11,201 bases of DNA from Emcibacteraceae bacterium (GTDB taxonomy: Bacteria > Pseudomonadota > Alphaproteobacteria > Sphingomonadales > Emcibacteraceae): assembly GCA_016763335.1 (NCBI GenBank), contig JAESUD010000130.1, positions 1-11,201 of the forward strand, read 5' to 3'. The position numbers and the translations under genes were made by a program. The notes under the pieces are model-generated. The model saw only the letters and a list, made by a program, of their open reading frames with translations. It made no database searches and was not told the DNA's origin. This document shows positions 1 to 7,777 of this stretch, one piece after another (positions within the stretch are counted from its first letter, which is position 1; every line of letters begins with the position of its first letter).

Positions 1-1617
1 ATCTTAAACTGGATTGATAACTGTCCTAATCAGGTATATTCGGCACTGACCTATCAGGGCGGCGCGGAATGGCGCAGTAACCTTAAAAGTGATTTAAAAG
101 GCGTGAGCGGTATTGGCGAGTTTCTAGACAGCCATGATGATACGGCGCTGGCAGAAGTAATGACCAACCTAGGCGGCCATGATCTTGAAACATTGACCAG
201 TGCCTTTGCCGAAGCAGGTGATGACGAGCAACCGCAATGCTTTATTGCCTATACCGTTAAAGGAATGGGTTTGCCGCTTGCCGGGCATAAAGATAATCAT
301 GCTGGTCTTATGAGTGTTGGCCAAATGGCTGATTTTCAGAAAAGCAACAATGTTATTCCCGGCAGCGAATGGGATAAATTTGCCGGCATGGAAGAAGACA
401 AAGACAAGCTTCAGTATTTTATTGATAATTGTGATTATCAAAAACGGGTGCGTACGAAAAAGAAAGCGGCATTTATTGAAATTCCACCAATTGCTATTCC
501 CCAAGATGATATAATTTCAACACAGGAAGCATTTGGTAAAATAATGTTTGAACTGGCCAAAAGTGACAGCGATTTTTCAAATAGAATTGTCACCACCAGT
601 CCTGATGTGACATCGTCAACCAATCTCGGGCCATGGGTTAACCGCAGAAAATTATATTCGCGTGACATCGTCACGGATGTTTTTAAAGATAAGAAAATAC
701 CCAGTGCTCAAATTTGGCGTAAGGGTCCTACGGGACAACATATCGAGCTTGGTATTGCTGAGAACAACTTATTTTCATTGCTTGGGCAACTTGGGCTAAC
801 CAATGTTCATTTCGGCGAACGTTTATTCCCTGTGGGAACATTATGTGGTCCCTTTATCTATCGTGGTCTGGACGCGCTTAATTATGCCGCCTATCAAGGC
901 GCACGTTTTATGCTGGTTGCGACACCGTCGGGTATTACTCTCGGCCCAGAAGGTGGAGCCCATCAATCAATTGGTACTCCGCTTGTTGGCCTTGTTCAGC
1001 CTGGTCTGGTTTCACTTGAACCGGCGTACGCTGACGAGCTTGCGGTATTGATGGAATGGGGTTTTAATCATATGCAGCAGGATGATGGCGCGTCAATTTA
1101 TTTGCGTCTTTCAACCCGCAAAATTGAACAATTACCCCGGACATTAACGGCAAAGAACAAACAAGAAATTATCAAAGGGGCATATTGGTTAAGAAAGCCA
1201 ACAGGTGCGACAACCAAAGCGATTATTTACACTGGTGCAATTGCGCCGGAAGTGATGGGTGCTGTTCTGGATTTACAGCGTGAAAATAAAGATATGGCGG
1301 TTTTGTCTGTGACCTCATCGGATATACTTTACCGTGATTGGGCGGCGGCGCGTCGCAAAAACGCCATTGAAAAAACCAATGAAATTTCCCACATTGAAGC
1401 CTTAATGGGTGAACTTGCGCGGGACTGTGAAGTGGTAACGATGTGTGACGGCCATCCGCTTAATCTTTCATGGCTTGGCAGTATTCACGGAAATCCTGTT
1501 GTGCCGCTCGGTGTTGAGGCGTTCGGTCAAACCGGAGATCTTTTGGATTTATACGAACATTATAAGATGGATAGTGCCGCGATTGTTGCTGCCCACGGAA
1601 GACTGAAAAGGCAATAA
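1..1617 (+). CDS. Pyruvate dehydrogenase E1-like / transketolase-like ThDP enzyme (5' partial)
   Basis: This reading frame is open from the first base, so the N-terminus lies outside the window and 538 C-terminal residues are present. The GTG at 103 is internal and is not the start. Family members of this homodimeric AceE-like type are usually about 780-890 residues, so roughly a third is missing, including most of the diphosphate-binding domain. The pyrimidine-binding domain begins near base 510 ([17 protein letters not shown]) and contains [10 protein letters not shown]. The Glu of GIAE, codon 760-762, corresponds to the conserved residue that activates the thiamine cofactor. [19 protein letters not shown] and YLRLSTR are further family signatures, and a C-terminal transketolase-type domain follows from about base 1150. 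The reaction is probably decarboxylation of a 2-oxo acid, cytoplasmic. The stop overlaps the start of the following alcohol dehydrogenase, so the two are translationally coupled. No E2 or E3 gene is visible. Family assignment is secure; the substrate is unknown. Confidence 0.87.
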   Translation: MLNWIDNCPNQVYSALTYQGGAEWRSNLKSDLKGVSGIGEFLDSHDDTALAEVMTNLGGHDLETLTSAFAEAGDDEQPQCFIAYTVKGMGLPLAGHKDNHAGLMSVGQMADFQKSNNVIPGSEWDKFAGMEEDKDKLQYFIDNCDYQKRVRTKKKAAFIEIPPIAIPQDDIISTQEAFGKIMFELAKSDSDFSNRIVTTSPDVTSSTNLGPWVNRRKLYSRDIVTDVFKDKKIPSAQIWRKGPTGQHIELGIAENNLFSLLGQLGLTNVHFGERLFPVGTLCGPFIYRGLDALNYAAYQGARFMLVATPSGITLGPEGGAHQSIGTPLVGLVQPGLVSLEPAYADELAVLMEWGFNHMQQDDGASIYLRLSTRKIEQLPRTLTAKNKQEIIKGAYWLRKPTGATTKAIIYTGAIAPEVMGAVLDLQRENKDMAVLSVTSSDILYRDWAAARRKNAIEKTNEISHIEALMGELARDCEVVTMCDGHPLNLSWLGSIHGNPVVPLGVEAFGQTGDLLDLYEHYKMDSAAIVAAHGRLKRQ

Positions 1618-2663
1618 TGGTTATGAAAGCTGTTTTATTCGAAGCATTTAATCAAATCCCTGAAATTAAAAATGTCGCGGACCCGACGCCGGTTAATCAC
1701 GGCGTTGTTGTCAAGGTTATGGCGACCGGAGTTTGCCGTAGTGACTGGCATGGTTGGGTGGGGCATGATCTTGATATTGAATTGCCGCATGTGCCGGGCC
1801 ACGAGCTGGCCGGTACCATTGAAGCCGTGGGAAAAGATGTCACAAAATGGAAAGTAGGCGACCGGGTAACGGTGCCATTCGTCGGCGGATGCGGTACCTG
1901 TCCGCAGTGTGATAGTGGTAACCATCAGGTTTGTGATAATCAATTCCAACCGGGCTTCACACACTGGGGATCATTCGCAGAATATGTGGGTATTCATTAT
2001 GCTGATGTTAATTTAGTCCGGCTTCCAGAACAAATTGATTATGTGACGGCGGCGAGCCTTGGCTGCCGGTTTGTTACATCCTTTCGCGCGGTTGTTGATC
2101 AGGGTAAGGTTTCTTCTGGTCAATGGGTCGCGGTTCATGGGTGTGGCGGCGTGGGCCTTTCGGCAGTTATGATTGCGCGGGCATATGGCGCGCGTGTTGT
2201 GGCAATTGATATTGATGATACCGTCCTTGAATTTGCCAAATCAATTGGTGCAGAATTAACAATTAACGCCACTGCCACGGATAATGTACCCGAAGCAATT
2301 CACGAATTAACCAAAGGCGGGGTTCATATTTCCCTTGATGCGCTTGGTAGTCCGGTAACCTGCTTTAATTCCATAAAATCACTGCGAAAGCGCGGTAAGC
2401 ATATTCAGGTTGGGTTACTTGTAGCTGAACAAAGCACGCCAAATCTGCCCATGGATATTGTGGTCGCTAATGAGCTAGAAATAATTGGTAGTCACGGCAT
2501 TCAGGCATACCGCTATCCTGAATTGATAGATATGATCGTTGACGGCAAACTATCGCCGCAAAAACTGATTGGCAAAACAATTTCGCTAGAGCAGTCAATA
2601 GACGCCCTTATTAACATGGATAAATTTGGCCAGACTGGTGTCACCGTTATTTCAAAGTTTTAA
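1617..2663 (+). CDS. Zinc-dependent alcohol dehydrogenase (MDR superfamily, Zn_ADH6-like)
   Basis: A 348-residue medium-chain dehydrogenase predicted to oxidise an alcohol, or reduce an aldehyde, with NAD(H) in the cytoplasm. Candidate catalytic zinc ligands are C40 in [11 protein letters not shown]62-E63 in GHE, and C150 in LGCRF. The structural zinc site is intact: C92, C95, C98 and C106. The Rossmann motif GCGGVG spans residues 175-180, and D198 at the end of the second strand (VVAID) favours NAD over NADP. Length and motifs, including HVPGHE and QPGFTH, match the subfamily I recall as Zn_ADH6 (cd08260). ATG 1617-1619 overlaps the upstream TAA as TAATG and has GAAAAGG five bases before it. 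A second in-frame ATG at 1623 gives the MKAV start usual for the family and could be used instead. The overlap implies co-transcription with the E1-like gene. The true substrate is not deducible. Confidence 0.93.
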   Translation: MVMKAVLFEAFNQIPEIKNVADPTPVNHGVVVKVMATGVCRSDWHGWVGHDLDIELPHVPGHELAGTIEAVGKDVTKWKVGDRVTVPFVGGCGTCPQCDSGNHQVCDNQFQPGFTHWGSFAEYVGIHYADVNLVRLPEQIDYVTAASLGCRFVTSFRAVVDQGKVSSGQWVAVHGCGGVGLSAVMIARAYGARVVAIDIDDTVLEFAKSIGAELTINATATDNVPEAIHELTKGGVHISLDALGSPVTCFNSIKSLRKRGKHIQVGLLVAEQSTPNLPMDIVVANELEIIGSHGIQAYRYPELIDMIVDGKLSPQKLIGKTISLEQSIDALINMDKFGQTGVTVISKF

Positions 2664-2685
2664 CTAACCAAGACACCTGCCAATA

Positions 2686-2707
2686 ATCATTTGTTTAATG
2701 ATATACT
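2686..2707 (+). promoter_or_regulatory. Candidate promoter/operator upstream of propeller gene 1
   Basis: ATCATT (2686-2691) and AATGAT (2697-2702) form a 6-bp inverted repeat around TGTTT. AATGAT runs on into AATGATATACT (2697-2707), which contains a TATACT resembling a -10 element. The same 11 bases occur at 7778-7788, upstream of the second propeller gene, again with AATGAT/ATCATT half-sites. No good -35 is visible at 17 bases. The box lies about 105 bases before the start codon. The 149-base gap between alcohol dehydrogenase and propeller holds no clear terminator or gene. The regulatory role is an inference. Confidence 0.35.
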
Positions 2708-2798
2708 ATTACAAGTTAACCTTTACAAACCTTTCAATTTATAGTCCAATACTTTCATAAGAGTGGGGACTCACAAAAAAATAAAAAATTTCAAATTT

Positions 2799-2804
2799 AG
2801 GAGG
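2799..2804 (+). promoter_or_regulatory. Strong Shine-Dalgarno AGGAGG
   Basis: A consensus AGGAGG lies eight bases before ATG 2813 and fourteen before the in-frame ATG 2819, so it supports 2813 as the start. It is the strongest ribosome-binding site in the window and suggests high expression of the secreted propeller. Confidence 0.8.
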
Positions 2805-2812
2805 AAATATAG

Positions 2813-3862
2813 ATGGTAATGAACAAGAAAATGGCAAAAGTGCTTTTTGCAGCGGGTGTCGCTACAGCGGCATTCACGACGTCTGTGATCGCACAAGATA
2901 ATCCATACGAGCCTATTCAGGGTGAATGGATTGAACTTCCAGACGAGCGCGTATGGGGAGCGACTAGCACAGTTTATTATGCCGGCAATGGTAATATTTG
3001 GGTTGCAGAACGTTGTGGTGCAAATACAAATTGCCTAAATACACCTGATATTGACCCGATTATGCTTGTTGATGTGGACGGAAATATTCTAAAAAGTTTT
3101 GGTAAAAATATGCTGGTATGGCCGCATGGTATTCATCTTGCCCCTGATGGAAATCTATGGATTGCCGATGCACGTGGTGATGAGAAACGCGGAAAAGGTC
3201 ATCAGGTTCATAAATTTAGTCCCGATGGTGAGCATTTAATGTCAATTGGCCAAGCAGGTGTTGCCGGAAAAGGTAAATATACTTTTGATAAACCAAATGA
3301 TGTTGCTGTTGCGCCAAACGGCGATATTTTTGTTGGTGACGGTCATTCCGCGGACGGTAACAACCGCATTGTGAAATATAATAGTAAAGGTGAATATATT
3401 ATGGAATTTGGTGGAACCGGCGCTGAAAACGGTGAGTTCCGCGTACCACATGCCTTAGCCATTAATTCAGAAGGCAAACTATTTGTTGGTGACCGTGGAA
3501 ACAGTCGGGTGCAAATTTTTGACCTTGACGGAAAGCATATTGATACATGGACTCAGTTTGGTCGCCCAAGTGGTCTTTATATCGATGGCAATGATATTTT
3601 ATATTCCGCGGATTCAGAATCGAACACAGGTTATCAGCGTAACCCGGGATGGGAACGTGGTATTCGCATCGGTAGTTCAAAGAATGGTTGGGTGACTTCT
3701 TTTATTCCTGATCCAACAACGGGTTTTATGCCTGGCACTGGTGTCGCCGAGGGTGTTACCGCTGATGAAGATGGTAATGTATACGGCGCGGAAGTAGCAC
3801 AAAGAAGAATGCGTAAATATGTGCCAAAATCATACCGCGGCGAACCTCGTCGTCGTAACTAA
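2813..3862 (+). CDS. Secreted NHL-repeat beta-propeller, peptidylglycine lyase (PAL)-like, variant active site
   Basis: A 349-residue exported protein. Residues 1-27 form a signal peptide: KK near the N-terminus, a hydrophobic stretch at 10-26, and probable cleavage after VIA27. The rest is a string of NHL-type blades (PDGNLWIAD, PNGDIFVGDG, EGKLFVGDRGNSRVQIFD, EDGNVYGAEV) typical of a six-bladed propeller. By eye it lines up with the lyase domain of peptidylglycine alpha-amidating monooxygenase. R67, H105 (WPHG), H213 (VPHA) and R228 (GDRGNSR) match catalytic or zinc residues. The catalytic Tyr position holds H178 (DGHS) and the third zinc His position holds E313 (AEGV). C68 and C74 could form a disulfide. 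The role is presumably periplasmic or extracellular, and true lyase activity is doubtful. A terminator follows 14 bases after the stop. The fold is confident, the function is not. Confidence 0.86.
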   Translation: MVMNKKMAKVLFAAGVATAAFTTSVIAQDNPYEPIQGEWIELPDERVWGATSTVYYAGNGNIWVAERCGANTNCLNTPDIDPIMLVDVDGNILKSFGKNMLVWPHGIHLAPDGNLWIADARGDEKRGKGHQVHKFSPDGEHLMSIGQAGVAGKGKYTFDKPNDVAVAPNGDIFVGDGHSADGNNRIVKYNSKGEYIMEFGGTGAENGEFRVPHALAINSEGKLFVGDRGNSRVQIFDLDGKHIDTWTQFGRPSGLYIDGNDILYSADSESNTGYQRNPGWERGIRIGSSKNGWVTSFIPDPTTGFMPGTGVAEGVTADEDGNVYGAEVAQRRMRKYVPKSYRGEPRRRN

Positions 3863-3876
3863 AATATTATAAAATG

Positions 3877-3913
3877 AAAAGCCCTCATGTCATATGATTT
3901 GAGGGCTTTTTTT
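3877..3913 (+). terminator. Rho-independent terminator after propeller gene 1
   Basis: AAAAGCCCTCA (3877-3887) pairs perfectly with TGAGGGCTTTT (3900-3910) around a 12-base loop, and the T-tract continues to 3913. It starts 14 bases after the propeller stop. The loop contains TATGAT (3893-3898), which resembles a -10 element. The next gene begins only 16 bases after the T-tract. Confidence 0.9.
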
Positions 3914-3929
3914 ATGGAACGAGGGTGAA

Positions 3930-4241
3930 ATGGAAATTATAAGAGCTAAGGAATTTAAGGCAGATAAAGCATGGGGCGCGAAAGATATCGCCAATATGAA
4001 CGGTGTCACAACGCGGCTTCACTGGACCGATAAGCCGTATATTTGGCATATAAATGACGGCGAAGAAGTGTTTGTGGTTTTAGACGGAACAGTGGAAATG
4101 CTTTACCGTGAAAATGGCAATGAAAAATCGGTAACTTTGAATGTTGGTGATATTTTTTATGCCAATATTGGCACAGAACATGTCGCCCACCCCGTTGGCG
4201 AGGCAAGAGTTTTGGTTATAGAAAAAGAAGGCAGTATTTAA
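3930..4241 (+). CDS. Small single-domain cupin protein
   Basis: A 103-residue cupin_2-type beta-barrel, cytoplasmic, with no signal peptide. Cupin motif 1 is seen around WHINDGEEVFVVLDG: H40, N42 in place of the usual second His, and E45/E46. Motif 2 is GDIFYANIGTEH with G73 and H84. Metal binding therefore looks possible but with a changed ligand set. The length is typical of stand-alone cupins, and the substrate is unknown. GAGGG four bases before ATG 3930 serves as ribosome-binding site. The gene has no room for its own promoter downstream of the preceding terminator, so expression needs read-through or a start site inside the terminator or the end of the propeller gene. It converges on the lysR-type gene with 11 bases between stops. 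Confidence 0.85.
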   Translation: MEIIRAKEFKADKAWGAKDIANMNGVTTRLHWTDKPYIWHINDGEEVFVVLDGTVEMLYRENGNEKSVTLNVGDIFYANIGTEHVAHPVGEARVLVIEKEGSI

Positions 4242-4252
4242 AGTCTAAAAGG

Positions 4253-5152
4253 TTATGCTTTTGAAAAATAATGTTTTATGAGCTGATAAAACCGCGTCAC
4301 ATGTATCGGCTTTTCTCCTTGAAACGGATGTATAAGATAAAAAGGCCATTTTTTACCGTGATAATTATTTAATATTTGTACCATCTGACCAGTTTTAATT
4401 AGCTCGCAAGCGGCAAATTCAGGCAAGATCACAAAGCCCATATCTTGTTTTGCCATTTCAAGTGCTGAAGGCAATGAATTACACAAGGCAAATGGCTTTA
4501 ATTCAATGGTTTGTTCCGGTATCGATTTTTTATTGCAATAAAAAGTATTTTTTGATTTTTGCCAATTTGTTGTAATCCATTTCAGCTTTTTTAAATCTTC
4601 CGGTTTATTTGGCATGCCTTCTTTATGAATATAGTTTGGCGTGGCAAATATAATTTCCTTTTGTATGCCTAGAGGTAAGGCACGGTAATTACTATCTGGT
4701 AAATCACCAGCAAAAATGGCTGCATCCAAGTTATCGTTGATTAAGTCGAGCGCTTGATCTGTGACGATTATTTTTAACTCAATAAGTGGAAACTCAATAG
4801 TCAGCTGTTTTAATGCCGGAATGGCCACATTTTTTTCTAATATATTAGGAAAGGTCACCGAAAAAATACCACTTGGTGTTTGTTCGGCACTGGCAAGCTC
4901 GTTAAAGGCGAGTTCAACTTGATCTTTTAATAGTTCACTTCTGAATAATAATTTTTCACCAATGGCTGTTATCGTCATACCGCGCGTATTTCTGGAAAGC
5001 AATTGACTGCCGAGCTGATCTTCAAGGCGACTGATGTGCTGACTTACGGCTGACTTGCTCATTTTTAAATGGATTGCCGCTGCGGTAAAAGATTGACGGC
5101 GAGCGACTTCTGCGAAAATTAGCAAGCTTGGTAGTAGTTTTATATTGTTCAT
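4253..5152 (-). CDS. LysR-family transcriptional regulator
   Basis: A 299-residue protein of standard LysR length. The N-terminal winged helix-turn-helix covers about residues 6-64. Its signature runs FAEVARRQSFTAAAIHLKMS, then AVSQHISRLEDQLGSQLLSR and TITAIGEKLL. The effector-binding domain (about 90-295) has the periplasmic-binding-protein-like pattern, with FSVTFPN, DAAIFAGDL and MAKQDMGFVILPEFAA. The start at 5152 gives MNNIKLLPSL; the ribosome-binding site is weak. It is divergent from the DUF1330 gene across a 107-base AT-rich gap containing a 10-bp palindrome, the usual arrangement for a LysR protein controlling its neighbour, so it probably regulates the DUF1330/double-cupin pair. The gene is visibly more AT-rich than the flanking genes. 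The inducer is unknown. Confidence 0.93.
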   Translation of the reverse strand: MNNIKLLPSLLIFAEVARRQSFTAAAIHLKMSKSAVSQHISRLEDQLGSQLLSRNTRGMTITAIGEKLLFRSELLKDQVELAFNELASAEQTPSGIFSVTFPNILEKNVAIPALKQLTIEFPLIELKIIVTDQALDLINDNLDAAIFAGDLPDSNYRALPLGIQKEIIFATPNYIHKEGMPNKPEDLKKLKWITTNWQKSKNTFYCNKKSIPEQTIELKPFALCNSLPSALEMAKQDMGFVILPEFAACELIKTGQMVQILNNYHGKKWPFYLIHPFQGEKPIHVTRFYQLIKHYFSKA

Positions 5153-5202
5153 ATTTTTAAACAGTTAATTAATATATTGATTATTGTTCTTTATTATTGC
5201 GT

Positions 5203-5212
5203 AACATATGTT
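5203..5212. promoter_or_regulatory. Candidate LysR operator in divergent gap
   Basis: AACATATGTT is a perfect 10-bp palindrome in the middle of the 107-base gap between the divergent regulator and DUF1330 genes. It sits 51 bases from the regulator start and 48 from the DUF1330 start. LysR sites are typically dyads of this kind (T-N11-A), but the exact T-N11-A spacing is not met here and the sequence is AT-rich. The site is a suggestion only. Confidence 0.3.
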
Positions 5213-5259
5213 GCTGTCAAGTTAATCAAATAACTAATTTAATCCTGAAAGGAAATAAA

Positions 5260-5538
5260 ATGAGTGCGTATATAATTGTAGACCTTACCCCGATAGATAC
5301 TGATAAACTTCAGCAATATAGTGCCGCTGCATCAGAAACATTAATGCCTTATGGCGGTGAATTTATTGTAAAGGGTCCAATTGAAGCTTTGCACGGGGAT
5401 AGTGACTATAAAAATAAAGTTATTATCGCTTTTCCAAGCCGGGAAAAAGCATCTGATTGGTATCATTCAGATGCCTATCAAGCCCTTATTGATCTTAGGG
5501 ATGAGGCAATGAACAGCAAGTTTCACTTGGTTGGTTAA
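5260..5538 (+). CDS. DUF1330 family protein
   Basis: A 92-residue cytoplasmic protein of the DUF1330 family, a ferredoxin-like dimeric alpha/beta-barrel fold. Recognisable features are MSAYIIVDLTPID at the start, YGGEFIVKGP in the middle, then KVIIAFPSREKASDWYHSDAYQ. These are the family's hallmark order: first strand, GG-containing turn, and the F-PS-E-A--WY-S-Y block. The frame is open back to a TTG at 5197, but ATG 5260 has AAAGGA just upstream and gives the normal family length of about 95. It is the first gene after the divergent LysR promoter region and probably forms a unit with the double cupin 87 bases downstream. The biochemical function of the family is not established. Confidence 0.87.
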   Translation: MSAYIIVDLTPIDTDKLQQYSAAASETLMPYGGEFIVKGPIEALHGDSDYKNKVIIAFPSREKASDWYHSDAYQALIDLRDEAMNSKFHLVG

Positions 5539-5625
5539 TTAATATTGAATGAGAATGGTTTTAAAGATGAAAATATTTATAATGATCCTCATTCATTCAA
5601 TTTTTACATAAATTTGGAAAATAAA

Positions 5626-6312
5626 ATGAGACTTAATGCGGATTTTAATGAAAAAGCAGTAATGAAGCCGGAGGATTATAAATGGGTGCCTTCGCCCATG
5701 CCCGGCGTTGAGCGGATGTTGCTTGACCGAATTGGTGATGAGGTTGCGCGCGCCACGTCGATAGTTCGTTATGCACCAAATAGTGAATTTTCAGCACATG
5801 ATCATGATGGCGGCGAGGAATTTTTTGTCCTTGAAGGGGTGTTCGGCGATGAGCATGGCTTTTTCCCTGCCGGAACTTATGTGCGCAACCCAATTGGTAC
5901 AAGCCACACTCCGAAAGTTGGACCTGAAGGCGCGACAATGTTTGTAAAACTGCATCAGTTTGACCGAGATGATAAAGCCCAGAAAATAATTGATACCAAT
6001 AAACAACAATGGCTCCCTGGCCTCGTGGATGGATTAATGGTTATGCCACTTCATGAATATGAAGGTGAGCATGTGGCACTGGTTAAGTGGGCACCACATA
6101 CGGTTTTTAGCCCCCACAAACATTTCCAAGGTGAGGAAATTTTGGTTCTTGAAGGCACTTTTCATGATGAACATGGTGAATATCCAAAAGGTACATGGCT
6201 GCGCAGTCCGCACCTAAGCCAGCATCATCCGTTCACCAAGGATGATGGCGCAACAATCATGGTAAAAACGGGCCATTTGACGCCTGATGTCGCAAATTGG
6301 ACCGCGGGATAA
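5626..6312 (+). CDS. Double-cupin protein (ChrR-like cupin domains)
   Basis: A 228-residue cytoplasmic protein made of two cupin domains in tandem, resembling the cupin part of ChrR-type anti-sigma factors but without the N-terminal sigma-binding domain. Cupin 1 (about residues 25-115) has H58, H60, E64 (HDHDGGEEFFVLEG) and H94. Cupin 2 (about 130-218) has H164, H166, E170 (HKHFQGEEILVLEG) and H200. Both sites therefore keep the full 3-His/1-Glu metal set. The frame extends upstream to a TTG at 5545, but ATG 5626 follows GGAAA at good spacing and starts at the conserved region. Possible roles are metal-dependent dioxygenase-like chemistry or sensing of oxidants; the sequence does not decide. 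It is probably co-transcribed with DUF1330 and ends in a palindromic terminator shared with the convergent gene. Confidence 0.88.
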   Translation: MRLNADFNEKAVMKPEDYKWVPSPMPGVERMLLDRIGDEVARATSIVRYAPNSEFSAHDHDGGEEFFVLEGVFGDEHGFFPAGTYVRNPIGTSHTPKVGPEGATMFVKLHQFDRDDKAQKIIDTNKQQWLPGLVDGLMVMPLHEYEGEHVALVKWAPHTVFSPHKHFQGEEILVLEGTFHDEHGEYPKGTWLRSPHLSQHHPFTKDDGATIMVKTGHLTPDVANWTAG

Positions 6313-6329
6313 TATTATCCCGCGTTTTT
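6303..6329. terminator. Perfect palindromic terminator overlapping both convergent stop codons
   Basis: Positions 6303-6324 are a perfect 22-bp palindrome with arms CGCGGGATAAT and ATTATCCCGCG, followed on the plus strand by TTTTT (6325-6329). It contains the stop codons of the double cupin (6310-6312) and of the HupE-like gene (6315-6317). It is a good terminator in the plus direction. In the minus direction the hairpin is the same but no clear T-tract follows. Confidence 0.8.
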
Positions 6330-7664
6330 GTTCAGTCTTTTTGAAAGTTCATACATTAACCAAGACGCGATGCCAATTATGATGAGCAGCATTCCCCAAC
6401 GCATAAGTTCAGCGTAAAATGTAGCGTTAAATTCCGGCATAATAAAGAAATATTCATTCAAGCGATCGTTTCTTTCGGTCATCCAGTGCCAGCCGCTATG
6501 GGCGACAAGGGCGGATAGCAAGATTGTGCCGGCTTTTTCCGCGACAACATATTTGAACAATAAATTAAGTAGCGGTAGGACGAGCAGAAGAATGAATATC
6601 TGACCAAGTTCAACCCCAAGGTTAAATGATAATAAAGAAGTGAAAAGGTGCGATCCGGCAAACTGCATGCTATCGCTAAGCAAAAACGAAAAGCCAAAGC
6701 CGTGAACAAGGCCAAAGGCAAAGGCGACAATCCATCTTTTATCAAGTTTAACACCGACAATATTCTCAAAGGCCATATAAACAATAGAAAGCGCAATTAG
6801 CATTTCAATGAGCGGCGGGAACCATAAAGCCTGTGGTGCCAGTCCAAAGGCCGTGGATATTAATGTAATAGAATGGGCAATGGTAAAGGACGTGACGACC
6901 GGAATAAGGCCGCGGAAGCTACGAAGTGGAATGATAAGACAAAGTAGGAATAAAATATGATCCGTGCCTTCAAGGATATGAAAAAATCCAAGCACCATAA
7001 ATTCGTATAATGCATGCAGTAATGAAGGGTCTAATTCAACCAGTCCCGGATCACCAACATAATTAAACACCCGTTCGCCAGTACCGGCAGGTATAAACCG
7101 TAATACGGTATTGGTAATGCTTGCTAGCTTATTTAGCGACGGGTGAATGGAAAATTTTGAATTTTCTGATTGAATTGGAAATTCGTAAAGCACATCAAGC
7201 ATTGCCTGGCCGTAATATAATTTCTCATCATTGGTCATTTTAGGACTATTGATGTTGGCAATCGCCGTTTCATAGCTTTGAATTGATCTATCCTGCGGTG
7301 ACGTGGCGCGGTAGGCGGTGATCATCTTATCTTCAATAAGTACGCCATTTTCATAGACTTGTAATTCTTCCGTTAGGTATACATGGGCGGCATCAAGGAG
7401 TATTTGATCGGCATTTTCGAAATCAAGATAACCCGGTCCAAATGTCGGATAAACCAGCTCGCTCATGCTTTCAAGCGGCACTCTGAGAAGCAGTTTTAAA
7501 CTGTTCCCTTCCGGTTTTACATACATATGCACTGTAACCGACATAGGAATGTCGTGGGCCTTTACCAAGGTCGTTAAGGGCGAGATAAAATACGACATAA
7601 TAATCATTGCTGAAAAGATAAACTGCTTGGCAATTTTTGCAGGTTTCAGAGTTCTGATGGTCAT
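6315..7664 (-). CDS. HupE/UreJ-family membrane protein with large N-terminal exported domain
   Basis: A 449-residue inner-membrane protein of the HupE/UreJ_2 type. Residues 1-36 look like a signal peptide ending VKA36. Residues 37 to about 210 form a soluble, presumably periplasmic domain. After that come about seven hydrophobic segments, near 219-246, 250-272, 283-304, 309-330, 340-369, 378-393 and 417-440. Conserved polar residues in the membrane part are H229 and D235-H236 (HILEGTDHILF), H264 (AHSITL), H321 (HGFGFS), the NLGVELGQ motif at 348-355, and H389/H393. These suggest metal ion transport, as known for HupE/UreJ nickel permeases. Classical HupE is only about 200 residues, and no hydrogenase or urease genes are present, so a nickel role is unproven. 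It is divergent from propeller gene 2. The ribosome-binding site (AGGGA) is rather far from the ATG. Confidence 0.87.
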   Translation of the reverse strand: MTIRTLKPAKIAKQFIFSAMIIMSYFISPLTTLVKAHDIPMSVTVHMYVKPEGNSLKLLLRVPLESMSELVYPTFGPGYLDFENADQILLDAAHVYLTEELQVYENGVLIEDKMITAYRATSPQDRSIQSYETAIANINSPKMTNDEKLYYGQAMLDVLYEFPIQSENSKFSIHPSLNKLASITNTVLRFIPAGTGERVFNYVGDPGLVELDPSLLHALYEFMVLGFFHILEGTDHILFLLCLIIPLRSFRGLIPVVTSFTIAHSITLISTAFGLAPQALWFPPLIEMLIALSIVYMAFENIVGVKLDKRWIVAFAFGLVHGFGFSFLLSDSMQFAGSHLFTSLLSFNLGVELGQIFILLLVLPLLNLLFKYVVAEKAGTILLSALVAHSGWHWMTERNDRLNEYFFIMPEFNATFYAELMRWGMLLIIIGIASWLMYELSKRLNKNAG

Positions 7665-7777
7665 AATTTTTATATTTCCCTAATTTTTATATTTTAAGTG
7701 CTACTTCATAAAAAACCCTTGATGAAGAGTCAATTTTTAACGAACCATCACCATAAGATTCAATGCTTGTACGCGTC

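Noticed and set aside
103..105. GTG at 103 as the start of the E1-like protein
   Set aside because: The frame is open and coding-like back to base 1, and the missing N-terminal domain shows the gene begins outside the window.
169..504. 111-residue minus-strand ORF opposite the E1-like gene
   Set aside because: It is antisense to a conserved coding region with no recognisable domain or start signal. The same applies to the other antisense ORFs.
4242..4252. Terminator between the convergent small cupin and the LysR gene
   Set aside because: Only a 5-bp AAAAG/CTTTT hairpin near 4247-4262 is seen, with no GC stem, so it is not convincing.
5197..5259. N-terminal extension of the DUF1330 protein from TTG 5197
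   Set aside because: There is no ribosome-binding site, it overlaps the candidate operator, and it makes the protein longer than the family norm. ATG 5260 has AAAGGA upstream.
5545..5625. N-terminal extension of the double cupin from TTG 5545
   Set aside because: The extension is low-complexity and Asn-rich with no family match. ATG 5626 has GGAAA at proper spacing.
7705..7728. CTTCAT/ATGAAG hairpin upstream of the HupE-like gene
   Set aside because: It has short 6-bp arms, no T-tract and no relation to other sites; it may be chance in AT-rich DNA.
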